Source: Rheinheimera sp. A13L
GTDB lineage: Bacteria > Pseudomonadota > Gammaproteobacteria > Enterobacterales > Alteromonadaceae
Length of the DNA: 64,000 bases
Direction: 5' to 3'
NCBI RefSeq assembly: GCF_000217935.1
Contig: NZ_AFHI01000034.1
Span: 124,001-188,000, forward strand
The notes below the pieces were generated by a model. The model did not search any database. It had not been told where the DNA came from and was given only the letters and a program-made list of their open reading frames with translations. Shown here piece after piece: positions 55,318 through 64,000 of the stretch (position 1 is the stretch's first letter; every line of letters begins with the position of its first letter). Made by a program: the position numbers and the translations under genes.

Positions 55318-56133
55318 ATGTTTGCTGAAAATCAGGCGCTCTGGTGGCAACCCCAAACCTTGCTGAATGAACAAAGCTGTAAAATTTTACTTGGGCCTTT
55401 ACAGATATTTTTGCAGCGCAAGGCCGGAGAATGGCGTCTTGCGACAGAGCTGCTGACACAAGCAGAACATCAGCATGTGGAATCACAACTACTTGCTCAG
55501 TGGCCTCAACATCGCCAGGCAAGCCGCTTTGTATTTGAAAATGAGCCACTGCAATTTTGTTTGAAACCCCTGCTGGCAGACCGGCCTGTGGTGGTAAAAA
55601 CTCACCAGCCTGTTTATGTTCCGCCTGGTGAACAAGTCACTTTTTATATCAGCAGTCCTGTCAGTATTCGTATTGAATTGCAACAACCCACTTTGTTATT
55701 GAAGGAAGTACAAACACTACGTTTGTCAGATACCTGGTTTGGTCCTAATACTCAGGTTGGTGAGTTATGTTATGCCGACAAAACTCAGGCCAGACAAAGT
55801 AAAGAAGAGCTGCCAAAACGAGTGCACAGAGCCGTAACCCCAGTCACAGTCAAAAATAATTCAAGCCAGATGATGAGTATTGAAAAACTCAGCTTACCTG
55901 TACCTTATTTATCCTTATACGGCCTTGTGGATGGCAGCTTGTGGACAGATCAGGTGATATTGGACCATCAGGACGATGCGGAGATGAGTCGACTACACAT
56001 CAGTAAACAAATGCCAGCAGGTGCAGATGGTGCTGAACGTTTAGCCAAACCTCGTTTGTATATGGAAAAACATGGCCTGTTCCGGGCTTTCAGTGACTTA
56101 TTTAGCCATTCGGCGAGCAGGAGCGGCTCATGA
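55318..56133 (+). CDS. DUF432-like protein, partner of MscS
   Basis: The 271-residue soluble protein has no signal peptide or membrane segment. Its middle includes PVYVPPGEQVTFYISSPVSIRIEL and VKNNSSQMMSIEKLSLPVPYLSLYG. It resembles DUF432 proteins, which are encoded beside mechanosensitive channels in several bacteria and archaea; this is recall, not a search. It overlaps mscS by 4 bp, so the two are made together. A regulatory or assembly role at the channel is possible. Function unknown. Confidence 0.7.
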   Translation: MFAENQALWWQPQTLLNEQSCKILLGPLQIFLQRKAGEWRLATELLTQAEHQHVESQLLAQWPQHRQASRFVFENEPLQFCLKPLLADRPVVVKTHQPVYVPPGEQVTFYISSPVSIRIELQQPTLLLKEVQTLRLSDTWFGPNTQVGELCYADKTQARQSKEELPKRVHRAVTPVTVKNNSSQMMSIEKLSLPVPYLSLYGLVDGSLWTDQVILDHQDDAEMSRLHISKQMPAGADGAERLAKPRLYMEKHGLFRAFSDLFSHSASRSGS

Positions 56134-56966
56134 TAGAACAATTGATGAATTATCTGGGGTCTGAAAAGTTTTTTTCTCTGATCCAGGCCGCAGTGCTGAT
56201 TATTGTTGGCTTTTTTGTCGCAGGAATAGCAGCCAGAGCTACTTATAAACTTTGCCTGAAGCGATTCAGTCAACACCATGCCACTTTAAACCGTCGTTTG
56301 GTGTATTGGTTGGTATTAGCTTTGTTTATTGCCAGCGCTTTAAAGCAGTTGGGGTTTAACTTAGGGGTATTGTTGGGTGCCGCTGGTGTTTTATCTGTTG
56401 CTATAGGTTTTGCGTCCCAAACTTCAGTGTCAAACCTGATCAGTGGTTTATTTTTAATTGGTGAGCGACCTTTTCAGATTGGCGATACCATTCAGGTGGG
56501 CAACACCACAGGCGAAATTTTATCGATCGACCTGCTTTCTATTAAATTGCGTACTTTCGATAACCTTTTTGTCCGTATTCCAAACGAAAGCCTGATTAAA
56601 ACTGAAGTAACGAACTTAACCCGCTTCCCTATTCGTCGGATCGACTTAAAAATTGGCGTGGCGTACAAAGAAGACATCAGTCAGGTACGGCAAGTGCTGT
56701 TTCAGGTCGCAGAGCAAAACCCATTAAGCCTGGATGAGCCAGTTCCTGTATTTCAGTTTTTAAGTTTTGCCGAATCCTCACTGGATTTACAGTTTTCTGT
56801 CTGGACCAGAAAAGAAAATTACCGGGAGCTTCGTACTTCTTTACTGGGAGAAATCAAAATAGCTTTTGAGCAGCAAGGAATAGAACTTCCCTTTCCACAA
56901 CGGGATCTTAACCTGAGTAAAGACACTGTAGAGCTGTTGCAGCAAAACAGATATGACAAAACCTAA
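56130..56966 (+). CDS. Small-conductance mechanosensitive channel (MscS family)
   Basis: The 278-residue protein has three membrane helices. The third holds the glycine/alanine-rich pore helix GVLLGAAGVLSVAIGFASQTSVSNLISGLFL (about residues 85-115), followed by the cytoplasmic beta domain (RPFQIGDTIQVGNTTGEILSIDLLSIKLRTFDN). It releases solutes on osmotic downshock. The ATG overlaps the upstream stop (ATGA). Confidence 0.94.
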   Translation: MIEQLMNYLGSEKFFSLIQAAVLIIVGFFVAGIAARATYKLCLKRFSQHHATLNRRLVYWLVLALFIASALKQLGFNLGVLLGAAGVLSVAIGFASQTSVSNLISGLFLIGERPFQIGDTIQVGNTTGEILSIDLLSIKLRTFDNLFVRIPNESLIKTEVTNLTRFPIRRIDLKIGVAYKEDISQVRQVLFQVAEQNPLSLDEPVPVFQFLSFAESSLDLQFSVWTRKENYRELRTSLLGEIKIAFEQQGIELPFPQRDLNLSKDTVELLQQNRYDKT

Positions 56967-57053
56967 GGATAAACTGGCAAAGCGCTGAAACTATCCTAGA
57001 GTTAATCTGGCTTACCCACTAATTTGGTAAGTGTAGTTAAATCAAGGACTCAT

Positions 57054-57371
57054 ATGAAAAATATAAATAAAATTTGTGTTGCATTATTTTGCTTGGGAAC
57101 AGCTTCTGCCACGGTAGCTGCAGAAGAAGTCGTCTATTCAACAGAAGGCTATTGTGTACTGGCCAATGAAGGTGTTGATAGCAGAATGTTAGACGCTTAC
57201 GCCAAAAAGCTTGGAGATGCTCCCTCTAAAAAAGTCTGCAATGCATTTAAAGAAGTAGTAGCTGAAACACGACCAAAAGCCTGGGATTATCCTATGGGAA
57301 AACCTTATCCAGGTAGTGCCATCCGTTTGTCTGAAAAACAGATTGAAGCTATTAAAGCTGCTTCAAAATAA
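57054..57371 (+). CDS. Small secreted protein of unknown function
   Basis: The 105-residue protein starts at ATG 57054 with AAGGA upstream. It has a signal peptide (MKNINKICVALFCLGTASATVAAEE), so its mature part is about 81 residues. That part holds exactly two cysteines (in GYCVLANEG and KKVCNAF), able to form one disulfide in the periplasm. The C-terminal part is basic and has PKAWDYPMGKPYPGSAIRLS. I do not recognise the family. It precedes a BamA-like gene with a short gap but with separate expression likely. Confidence 0.8.
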   Translation: MKNINKICVALFCLGTASATVAAEEVVYSTEGYCVLANEGVDSRMLDAYAKKLGDAPSKKVCNAFKEVVAETRPKAWDYPMGKPYPGSAIRLSEKQIEAIKAASK

Positions 57372-57496
57372 GCCTGTTTTCCTTGTTCAGACTGAGAACA
57401 ACACTGTTCTCAGTCTTTTCTGCTCGCTCTTGCTGTAAATTGTGTCATGATAAAACTCAATCAACAGAAATGGATGTTGTAGTGTTGTCGATGCTG

Positions 57497-59146
57497 ATGA
57501 TGTATAGCCGTAATTTACTCCCGCCAAAAACAGCAACTTTTGCTCTTTTTTCGCTGCTGTTCAGCAGTCATGCTCTGGCATCTGACTTGTGTACCGAAGT
57601 CACTCCAACCACAGATTTTAGTGCCTATAAAGGGCAAACCATTGGGCAAGTGCTTTTTGTCCGTAACGACGTCTTTGATTTGGAACAACCAAACACCTAC
57701 TGGTTTCACCGCTTCGCCAATCGCACTCATATAATCACGACCGAAACGACCCTGCAGGAAGATGTATTGTTTAAAGCCGGCGATCAGCTCGATGCCGAAA
57801 GTCTTGCCGAAACCGAGCGCTTATTAAGAACCAGGGGTTATTTACGTAAAGTCGAAGTTCGGGTAAGCCATCAGTGTCCGGATCAACAAGTAATAGTGAC
57901 AGTCCATACCTGGGACAACTGGTCGCTTTTGCCAAAAATATCCCTGAGCCGCGAAGGTGGAGAAAGTCGTTCTACCTTTGGTTTAGCCGAAGACAACCTG
58001 TTTGGTACTGGTAATCAGGTCAATCTGGATTACGAGCACGACAGTGAACGCACCAGTTACCTGCTCAATTTCCGCTCACCAAATATGTTTGGCAGCCACT
58101 GGGGCTTAAATACCCGTTACGCCGAAAAGTCAGATGGTGAATCTTATTTAATCGCCATCGAAAAGCCCTTTTATCGCTTGCATGCGCCCTGGTCTTTTGC
58201 TTTAACTCTGGATCAGGACAGTCAGGATATTAACGAATATCTGTTGGGTGAAGAAGCCAACGAGTATCAAAAACAGAAAAACTACTTTGAAATTCAGGGT
58301 GGCCTGAAACTGCTGTCCGATGAGAACTGGGTACAGCGTTTTTTTGTCGGTGCCACCCATAACGAAGTGCAATTTAAAGAAACAGCGGACACCTTGTTTG
58401 GTACACCAGAAAAACGCGATTTATCGCAGTTTTGGCTGGCGTGGCAGTATCTGCAAGCCAACTACCGCCAGATGTTTAACATTTACCAGTTTAACAGAGT
58501 AGAGGACATTAACCTGGGCTGGCAGGCTGATGTAAAACTGGCTTATCTGGCGCCTATGCTCGGTGCAGATGACCATGGCTGGCAAGTGACAGCATCAGCC
58601 TACAAAGCCACTGAATTGACAGTAGATAACTATCTGCTGACTTCAGCATCTGCCAGTCAGCTGGAACAGGCAGAACTCAGCCAAACCTTACTGAAGAGTC
58701 ATTTAATGTGGGTTCACAAGCTGGATCCACAACATAGTCTGGTAGGTCAGCTCACCTATCAATACGGCAATGACTTATTCCGCGATGAGCGTTTAAGTTT
58801 GGGTGGTGACACAGGACTGCGGGCTTTCCCCCTGTATTATCAAACAGGTGAACGCTTAGCCCTTGCGACTATGGAATACCGTTATTACAGCAGTTTATCC
58901 ATTGCACAGATTTTTGACGTAGGCTACGCCACTTTTGCTGATGTGGGCCGCACCTGGGGTGATAATCCGGATTTACCAGGCAGCTCAGGCGATCAAACCT
59001 TATATGGTATAGGTGCAGGTATACGACTACTGTCCAGTCACAGCAGCCGTGGCACCATGATCCATATAGACCTCACCAAAGCTTATGGCGGTGATGACGA
59101 TTTATCCGGAGTCGAATGGCGGATATTGGCTAAACGCAGTTTCTAG
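57497..59146 (+). CDS. BamA/TamA-like outer-membrane beta-barrel protein
   Basis: The product (550 residues from ATG 57497) has a signal peptide ending SHALA. One POTRA-like domain follows (about 30-125, with [32 protein letters not shown]), then a 16-strand barrel with [31 protein letters not shown], in which the RGF-type loop appears as LRAFP. The end is a terminal Phe (RSF). It is shorter than BamA and TamA, with a single POTRA, so its client is not known. In-frame starts at 57470, 57491 and 57500 are alternatives. It is convergent with mutM, overlapping by 4 bp. Confidence 0.85.
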   Translation: MMYSRNLLPPKTATFALFSLLFSSHALASDLCTEVTPTTDFSAYKGQTIGQVLFVRNDVFDLEQPNTYWFHRFANRTHIITTETTLQEDVLFKAGDQLDAESLAETERLLRTRGYLRKVEVRVSHQCPDQQVIVTVHTWDNWSLLPKISLSREGGESRSTFGLAEDNLFGTGNQVNLDYEHDSERTSYLLNFRSPNMFGSHWGLNTRYAEKSDGESYLIAIEKPFYRLHAPWSFALTLDQDSQDINEYLLGEEANEYQKQKNYFEIQGGLKLLSDENWVQRFFVGATHNEVQFKETADTLFGTPEKRDLSQFWLAWQYLQANYRQMFNIYQFNRVEDINLGWQADVKLAYLAPMLGADDHGWQVTASAYKATELTVDNYLLTSASASQLEQAELSQTLLKSHLMWVHKLDPQHSLVGQLTYQYGNDLFRDERLSLGGDTGLRAFPLYYQTGERLALATMEYRYYSSLSIAQIFDVGYATFADVGRTWGDNPDLPGSSGDQTLYGIGAGIRLLSSHSSRGTMIHIDLTKAYGGDDDLSGVEWRILAKRSF

Positions 59147-59958
59147 TGCTCATTTTGGCATTGTGGGCAATAGACTGTGCTGCGCTGACCTAAACGTATT
59201 TCTTTCAGTTCAGTCTGGCAACTGAAACACTCTTCACCACCCCGGCCATACACCAACAATTGCTGGGCAAAATAGCCCGGCTTACCATCGGTCTGGCTAA
59301 AGTCTTTCAGCGTTGTGCCACCTTGAGTAATAGCCTTCGCCAGTATCTGTTTCACCACTTGCACCAGCAGTTCTGCTTTTTCTTCCGTTAGTTGATTTGC
59401 AGGCATTTTTGGGTGAATACCAGCCTGAAATAAAGCTTCATTAGCATAAATATTCCCCACCCCCACTACCACATGATTGTCCATCAGCACCAGCTTAATC
59501 GCACTGCTGCGCTTTTGGCAGGCAGACAGCAACATAGCACCGTGGAAATCACCCAGCAGAGGCTCAGGGCCTAAGTTCGCCATCAGCGTATGCATTGTGT
59601 CTTTCGCTTGCCACAGCACAGCACCGAAGCGTCTGGTGTCGTTTAATCTCAGCACTAAGCCATTACTTAAATAAATATCGACATGGTCATGTTTCCCAGC
59701 CGGAGTATGTTGCGGTACTACTTTCAGATGACCTGACATGCCAAGGTGAATAATCAATTCACCTTCAGGCAAATGGATTAACAGGTATTTAGCTCTTCTT
59801 GTCACATCAAGCACTGGTTGTTGGTGAATTTCCAGCACTTCATCCGGTATTAACCAGCGCAGCTGGCGCTGTCGCACTACAACCTTCTCAATACGCTGCT
59901 GCTGCAAATGGGGGCTAATGCCTAAACGGGAAACTTCTACTTCTGGTAATTCTGGCAT
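59143..59958 (-). CDS. mutM: Formamidopyrimidine-DNA glycosylase
   Basis: It excises 8-oxoguanine and formamidopyrimidines and nicks the DNA. The 271-residue enzyme starts at ATG 59958 with the catalytic MPELPEVEV (Pro2, Glu3). It has the Lys-containing [10 protein letters not shown], the H2TH region [20 protein letters not shown], and a C-terminal zinc finger [24 protein letters not shown]. The frame upstream of the ATG is not part of the family. Confidence 0.97.
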   Translation of the reverse strand: MPELPEVEVSRLGISPHLQQQRIEKVVVRQRQLRWLIPDEVLEIHQQPVLDVTRRAKYLLIHLPEGELIIHLGMSGHLKVVPQHTPAGKHDHVDIYLSNGLVLRLNDTRRFGAVLWQAKDTMHTLMANLGPEPLLGDFHGAMLLSACQKRSSAIKLVLMDNHVVVGVGNIYANEALFQAGIHPKMPANQLTEEKAELLVQVVKQILAKAITQGGTTLKDFSQTDGKPGYFAQQLLVYGRGGEECFSCQTELKEIRLGQRSTVYCPQCQNEH

Positions 59959-59965
59959 AACACCC

Positions 59966-60436
59966 TCAACGTAAAACGGCTGGAAATAATAAGTCGGCCT
60001 GGCCTGGTGGCAAGCGATACCACAGATCCATATCAACAGCTTTCAGCCAATGATTATCACCTGCCTGATACAACTGCCAGTGCTGCTGCGCCGGTTTACC
60101 GGTCAGCCAGACAGATACTTCGGTGATCAGCACAGGGTTGACTGGGTTTAGCGGCGATTTCTCCGGCAACACCGCTTGTTGCCACTGCTGCAATAAAGCC
60201 GTTAATTCTTCGTCTGTCAGCACCGCAGGTTGCACACGCCAGTTTGGCCCTGCCCGCTCAATTTGATGAGCTGGAAAATGCAAAGCCAACAGCGTCTGGT
60301 TTGCAGAAACAAGTTGCGGCTGTGGTTCGTTGCTTCCTTGCTTAAAGTACTCAGGCAGACCAATAAACAGTGCGATTAAAATCACCACTGTATAAATCAT
60401 GACGTTATTCCAGCCTTTTTGACTTAAACGGATCAT
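59966..60436 (-). CDS. Hypothetical membrane-anchored protein upstream of mutM
   Basis: The 156-residue product has one N-terminal hydrophobic segment ([20 protein letters not shown]) and then a soluble part with [16 protein letters not shown] and a beta-rich end ([37 protein letters not shown]). It lies 7 bp upstream of mutM on the same strand, so they are probably co-transcribed. The family is unknown to me. ATG 60436 is a working choice, since no strong ribosome-binding site decides it. Confidence 0.75.
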   Translation of the reverse strand: MIRLSQKGWNNVMIYTVVILIALFIGLPEYFKQGSNEPQPQLVSANQTLLALHFPAHQIERAGPNWRVQPAVLTDEELTALLQQWQQAVLPEKSPLNPVNPVLITEVSVWLTGKPAQQHWQLYQAGDNHWLKAVDMDLWYRLPPGQADLLFPAVLR

Positions 60437-60574
60437 AAAGATAAAAACCAATACAGAAGAAAAACAGCAGTGTAAACCAGAGTCAGGAGGAACAACCAGA
60501 AGAAAGCGAAGAAGATATAAAAATGCAGAATACGATTACGGAAAGACAAAAAGGTCTGGAACGATTTTCACTCA

Positions 60575-60662
60575 CATCGTCCATGATGTTCGCCTTCGGC
60601 AGCTTGCGCTGTGCAAAATAGCTGTCCTGCTATTTTGTGAACATTGGAGCGAAGCGACGATG
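60575..60662. repeat. Nested stem-loop (88 bp)
   Basis: Three pairs of arms nest inside one another: CATCGTC/GACGATG (outer), ATGTTC/GAACAT, and CAAAATAGC/GCTATTTTG around a six-base loop (TGTCCT). A small separate dyad CGCCAT-GG-ATGGCG follows. It lies in the gap between the mutM-side gene and rpmG; a dispersed repeat of the genome is likely, but only one copy is in this window. Confidence 0.6.
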
Positions 60663-60697
60663 GCCCGACAGGGTGAGCGCCATGGATGGCGGCGAAT

Positions 60698-60724
60698 AAA
60701 AACCCGACTTGCGTCGGGTTTTTT
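60698..60724 (-). terminator. Intrinsic terminator of rpmB-rpmG
   Basis: AAAAACCCGAC-TTGC-GTCGGGTTTTTT, a stem of at least eleven pairs with A and T runs, 8 bp beyond the rpmG stop. It can work in both directions. Confidence 0.92.
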
Positions 60725-60732
60725 AAGTTCAA

Positions 60733-60888
60733 TTACTTGATTTTCGCTTCTTTGAAAATCACGTGCTTACGCACTTTAGGATCGAACTTTTTGATTTCCA
60801 TTTTTTCTGGCATGGTGCGTTTGTTCTTCGTAGTTGTATAGAAGAAGCCAGTACCAGCAGAAGAAACTAAACGAATTTTATCGCGCAT
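60733..60888 (-). CDS. rpmG: 50S ribosomal protein L33
   Basis: The 51-residue protein [14 protein letters not shown]...KAKIK-type is the zinc-free form (no CxxC pairs), with [29 protein letters not shown]. The stop is TAA at 60735-60733. It lies 11 bp downstream of rpmB. Confidence 0.97.
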   Translation of the reverse strand: MRDKIRLVSSAGTGFFYTTTKNKRTMPEKMEIKKFDPKVRKHVIFKEAKIK

Positions 60889-60899
60889 AATTTACTTCC

Positions 60900-61136
60900 T
60901 TAAACCTTCTGACCTTTAGCACGCAGATCGGCTAAAACAGTATCGATGCCATTTTTGTCGATAATACGCATACCACGAGTGGAGATACGTAAAGTCACAA
61001 AACGGTTTTCGCTTTCAACCCAGAAACGGTGAGTTTGCAGGTTAGGCAGGAAACGGCGCTTAGTTGCGTTGTTGGCGTGTGAACGACGGTTACCTACCAT
61101 CGGACCCTTACCAGTGATTTGGCACACTCTAGACAT
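60900..61136 (-). CDS. rpmB: 50S ribosomal protein L28
   Basis: The 78-residue protein has the standard [39 protein letters not shown] start and the [19 protein letters not shown] end. Co-transcribed with rpmG. Confidence 0.98.
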   Translation of the reverse strand: MSRVCQITGKGPMVGNRRSHANNATKRRFLPNLQTHRFWVESENRFVTLRISTRGMRIIDKNGIDTVLADLRAKGQKV

Positions 61137-61302
61137 GTCAATGTTTCTCCAAAATTACTTCAGCTCGAGCTTCGTTCATCCTTCTGGCCAAGAAGAATGC
61201 CCCGGATTTCTGAAAGGGCGCAATTTATACACGAAAGCCTGATCAAATTCAAGCAAATCTGTACGGTTCAGGCGATCGTTTGCACATCCAAACTTCAGAC
61301 CT

Positions 61303-61977
61303 TTATAGCCAGCCGCGTTCCGCAAAGGAAATAACCTCTGCATCACCCACTACAAAATGATCCAGCAACTTAATGTCGACCAGAGACATGGCTTGAGTCA
61401 GGCGTTCCGTTATAACCCGATCGGCACGGCTCGGCTCTGCAACTCCGGATGGATGATTGTGAGCCAAAATAACGGCGGCGGCATTATGCGCTAAAGCACT
61501 CTGAACTACAATACGCGGATACACAGGAGACGCATCAATAGTGCCGAAAAATAACGGTTCGGCGCAAATAAGCCGATGTTGGCTATCCAAATACAACAAC
61601 ATAAAAACTTCACGTTTTTGCGAGGCTAGACTTTGTTGCAGATAACGCTTCACCATAGCGGGTTCGGTAAAGACAGTATCACGCTGCATACTTTGCACAA
61701 GATAACGCTTACTTAGCTCCATAACCGCTTGTAATTGCACATATTTTGCCTGTCCTAAACCATGACCTTTGCAAAAATCCGCCTGACTGGCTGCTAATAA
61801 AGGTCGAAGCCCGCCAAACTGATGCAATAAAGTGCGGGACAATTCCACAGCATCCATACCGGCCACACCAGTACGTAAAAAAATAGCCAGCAATTCGCCG
61901 TCAGATAAATGCTCTGCGCCATGCGCCAGTAGTTTTTCTCTTGGCCTTTCGCCTTCAGGCCAGCTTTTTATACTCAT
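61303..61977 (-). CDS. radC: RadC family JAMM-domain protein
   Basis: The 224-residue protein has an HhH-like N-terminal part ([26 protein letters not shown]) and a JAB/MPN metalloprotease-fold domain with [14 protein letters not shown] (about residues 174-187). It was once linked to repair; its true role is uncertain. It is divergent from coaBC with AAGGAGG before its ATG. Confidence 0.95.
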   Translation of the reverse strand: MSIKSWPEGERPREKLLAHGAEHLSDGELLAIFLRTGVAGMDAVELSRTLLHQFGGLRPLLAASQADFCKGHGLGQAKYVQLQAVMELSKRYLVQSMQRDTVFTEPAMVKRYLQQSLASQKREVFMLLYLDSQHRLICAEPLFFGTIDASPVYPRIVVQSALAHNAAAVILAHNHPSGVAEPSRADRVITERLTQAMSLVDIKLLDHFVVGDAEVISFAERGWL

Positions 61978-62059
61978 CTTCGCCTCCTTGAGTTTTTGTT
62001 TTCCTTCATCTTTCCGTGTTATCTTAACGCCAACTTAACCACTTTTTGCTGCGACAGAC

Positions 62060-63283
62060 ATGGCACTATTACTGGCAGGAAAACGCATTTTATTAGGCAT
62101 TAGCGGCGGTATTGCCGCTTACAAAAGTGCCGACTTAATTCGCCGTCTGAAAGAACGTGGCGCTGAAGTACGGGTGATTCAAACCGACGCAGCGCGCGAA
62201 TTTATTACGCCTTTAACGTTGCAGGCGTTGTCTGGCCATCCGGTGGCCAACAGCTTGCTCGACCCTGCTGCTGAAGCCGCTATGGGCCATATTGAGCTCG
62301 CCAAATGGGCTGATTTATTACTTATAGCCCCAGCTTCGGCTGATTTAATTGCCCGCTTAGCCCATGGTCTGGCCAACGACTTGTTGAGCACTTGTGTGCT
62401 GGCAACTGACGCTCCTGTGGCAGTTGCTCCTGCAATGAATCAGCAGATGTATAAAAATATAGCCACCAAACACAATATAGACATATTAAAGACACGTAAT
62501 TTTTACATTTGGGGCCCTGCCGCAGGCGAACAAGCCTGCGGTGATGTAGGTATGGGCCGGATGTTAGAACCTTTGCAGTTAGTGGATTTAGTGCTTGAGC
62601 ATTTTGCGCCACAAGTTCAGCCTTTAGCTGGCTTGTCGCTGGTGATTACAGCTGGCCCTACCCGCGAGCCTATAGACCCAGTGCGTTATATCTCTAATCA
62701 CAGCTCGGGCAAAATGGGTTTTGCCTTGGCTGACGCCGCAGCGCGCTTAGGCGCGCAAGTCACATTAATTGCAGGACCAGTGCAGCTAAAGACTCCTGAT
62801 CAGGTAAAGCGTATTGATGTGGTCACGGCCGAAGAGATGTATCAGGCCGCATTAGAGCAGGCGATCAGCGCAAGCATCTTTATTGGCTGCGCTGCGGTAG
62901 CAGATTATAAAGTGGCGCAGGTCGCGACACAGAAACTGAAAAAAACCAGCGACGATAGCACCAGCCTGACCTTAGTGAAAAATCCGGATATTATTGCCGC
63001 AGTGGCAGCTTTAAAGTCACAGCGCCCTTTTACTGTGGGTTTTGCTGCTGAAACTCAGGATCTGGCCAATTATGCCCGCCAGAAACTGGCGAAGAAAAAA
63101 CTGGATCTGATTTGCGCCAACGACGTATCCCTTTCAGGCCAGGGTTTTAACAGCGAACACAATGCTCTCACTGTATTTTGGGCCGACGGCGAACAGCAGC
63201 TTGGCTTACAAGCCAAAACAGAGCTGGCACACCAACTTCTTTTATTGATTAACGAGCGTTATCTGCATGAAAAAAGCCATTGA
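62060..63283 (+). CDS. coaBC: Bifunctional phosphopantothenoylcysteine decarboxylase/synthase
   Basis: The 407-residue fusion makes phosphopantetheine for coenzyme A. The N-terminal CoaC flavoprotein half has [22 protein letters not shown], the PAMNQQM motif, and the catalytic Cys in [12 protein letters not shown]. The C-terminal CoaB half has [25 protein letters not shown] and an AVADYKV segment. It overlaps dut by 17 bp, the usual arrangement. Confidence 0.97.
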   Translation: MALLLAGKRILLGISGGIAAYKSADLIRRLKERGAEVRVIQTDAAREFITPLTLQALSGHPVANSLLDPAAEAAMGHIELAKWADLLLIAPASADLIARLAHGLANDLLSTCVLATDAPVAVAPAMNQQMYKNIATKHNIDILKTRNFYIWGPAAGEQACGDVGMGRMLEPLQLVDLVLEHFAPQVQPLAGLSLVITAGPTREPIDPVRYISNHSSGKMGFALADAAARLGAQVTLIAGPVQLKTPDQVKRIDVVTAEEMYQAALEQAISASIFIGCAAVADYKVAQVATQKLKKTSDDSTSLTLVKNPDIIAAVAALKSQRPFTVGFAAETQDLANYARQKLAKKKLDLICANDVSLSGQGFNSEHNALTVFWADGEQQLGLQAKTELAHQLLLLINERYLHEKSH

Positions 63284-63725
63284 TTTAAAAATTCTCGACC
63301 CACGTATCGGCACAGAGTTCCCTTTACCGGCTTATGCCACGCCGGGCAGCGCTGGTTTAGATTTACGGGCTTGTCTGGATGTAGAACTACAACTGGCTCC
63401 GGGCCAAACCAAGCTGATCCCTACCGGCTTAGCAATTCATATTGGTGATGCGAATTTATGCGCCACTATACTGCCACGCTCTGGTTTAGGTCATAAACAC
63501 GGCATAGTGCTGGGTAACTTAGTGGGTTTAATCGACTCGGATTATCAGGGCCAGCTGATGGTGTCTATGTGGAACCGTTCACAGGAACACTTCACTATTA
63601 ACCCGGGCGATCGTATCGCGCAGTTGGTCTTTATGCCGGTGGTACAGGCAGAATTTAACATAGTTTCAGATTTTGACGCTTCAGATCGGGGCGAAGGTGG
63701 ATTTGGTCACTCTGGCCGAGCTTAA
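63267..63725 (+). CDS. dut: Deoxyuridine 5'-triphosphate nucleotidohydrolase
   Basis: It hydrolyses dUTP to dUMP to keep uracil out of DNA. The 152-residue trimeric dUTPase shows the five conserved motifs, including [42 protein letters not shown] and the C-terminal [10 protein letters not shown]. Its stop codon TAA lies in the TTAA edge of the MITE-like element. Confidence 0.98.
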   Translation: MKKAIDLKILDPRIGTEFPLPAYATPGSAGLDLRACLDVELQLAPGQTKLIPTGLAIHIGDANLCATILPRSGLGHKHGIVLGNLVGLIDSDYQGQLMVSMWNRSQEHFTINPGDRIAQLVFMPVVQAEFNIVSDFDASDRGEGGFGHSGRA

Positions 63726-63955
63726 CCTGAACCAGGGATAAGCTGCGCCTCTGAACGAGCATCTTTTCGCGCCTCTCTGCGTTGCTTTGTCTAGCCATAG
63801 GTTACTATGGCGTACGACAAAGCGCCTTGAGATCCACAAAAATCTGCGCATTCAGTAAGGAAAGAGTTTTTGTCTTAAATGCATTTCCCTATCTAATTGA
63901 TTTAGGAAGTAAAAATAAATAAATTTCGACACTCATTATCCCAAGTTCAGGTTAA
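63722..63955 (+). mobile_element. MITE-like element, copy 2 (234 bp)
   Basis: The element is the same as the one at 30875-31109, bounded by TTAA, with ends TTAACCTGAAC and GTTCAGGTTAA and an internal stem CCATAG/CTATGG flanked by TTTGTC/GACAAA. It matches copy 1 closely over about the first 140 bp and last 30 bp, while the AT-rich middle differs. It is in the same orientation and again begins at a stop codon (dut). Confidence 0.8.
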
Positions 63956-63973
63956 TTAGTGACAAGGATATCC

Positions 63974-64000
63974 ATGGCAACCACTAAACGCCCCAACCGC
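63974..64000 (+). CDS. slmA: Start of probable nucleoid-occlusion factor SlmA (partial)
   Basis: The frame starts at ATG 63974 with AAGGATATCC upstream and gives MATTKRPNR before the window ends. SlmA usually follows coaBC-dut in gammaproteobacteria and starts with a short basic tail like this. Only nine codons are visible, so the name rests on position. Confidence 0.5.

Overview
This 64 kb window is chromosomal DNA from a gammaproteobacterium, most like the Rheinheimera / Alteromonadales-type marine and freshwater bacteria. The evidence is the set and order of housekeeping blocks (petABC-sspAB, rplM-rpsI, zapE-zapG-degQ-degS, murA-ibaG-mlaBCDEF, kdsDC-lptCAB-rpoN-hpf-ptsN-rapZ-npr, mutM, rpmBG-radC-coaBC-dut), the class II ilvC with a divergent ilvY, and the TonB-receptor-rich content. 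The genus is an inference. No rRNA, tRNA, CRISPR array, prophage or transposase gene was seen.

Layout. Positions 1-3420 are read leftwards: a BlaI/M56 regulator-sensor pair with paired operators, then a cysteine-rich MarR regulator, an ArsN-like acetyltransferase, a flavoprotein with a seven-cysteine tail, and a 39-residue small protein. Positions 3.5-18.7 kb are accessory and metabolic genes: an S9 peptidase, a second ZapE-like ATPase, an acyltransferase-like membrane protein, a TonB receptor with a possible Zur box, DedA, a LysR/oxidoreductase divergon, an M48 protease with a YjgN-type protein, methylglyoxal synthase, and a Tat-exported tyrosinase followed by a small lipoprotein. Positions 18.7-31 kb hold ilvC/ilvY, sspAB, petABC, ribosomal protein genes, zapE/zapG and degQ/degS. 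Positions 31-43 kb form the cell-envelope block, in which murA and the Mla phospholipid-transport genes are divergent from the Kds/Lpt lipopolysaccharide genes, followed by the RpoN/nitrogen-PTS genes. Positions 42.9-48.7 kb are a complete six-gene Mrp cation/proton antiporter operon with fused A and B subunits.

Positions 49.4-53.6 kb hold a small HTH protein and a TPP-riboswitch-controlled thiamine salvage operon: outer-membrane receptor, YkoF-like binding protein, PnuT-type permease and kinase. Its promoter, riboswitch and four genes form a full outside-to-cytoplasm uptake and trapping route. Positions 53.7-64 kb hold mgtE, a DUF432-like/MscS pair, a secreted small protein, a BamA-like outer-membrane protein, and the mutM to dut housekeeping block, ending at the start of a probable slmA.

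Two copies of a 234-235 bp element with terminal inverted repeats and TTAA at both ends sit exactly at the stop codons of degS and dut. They are the clearest mobile-type sequences here. The most distinctive gene sets are the cysteine-rich, arsenic-type cluster at 0.7-3.4 kb and the thiamine operon.
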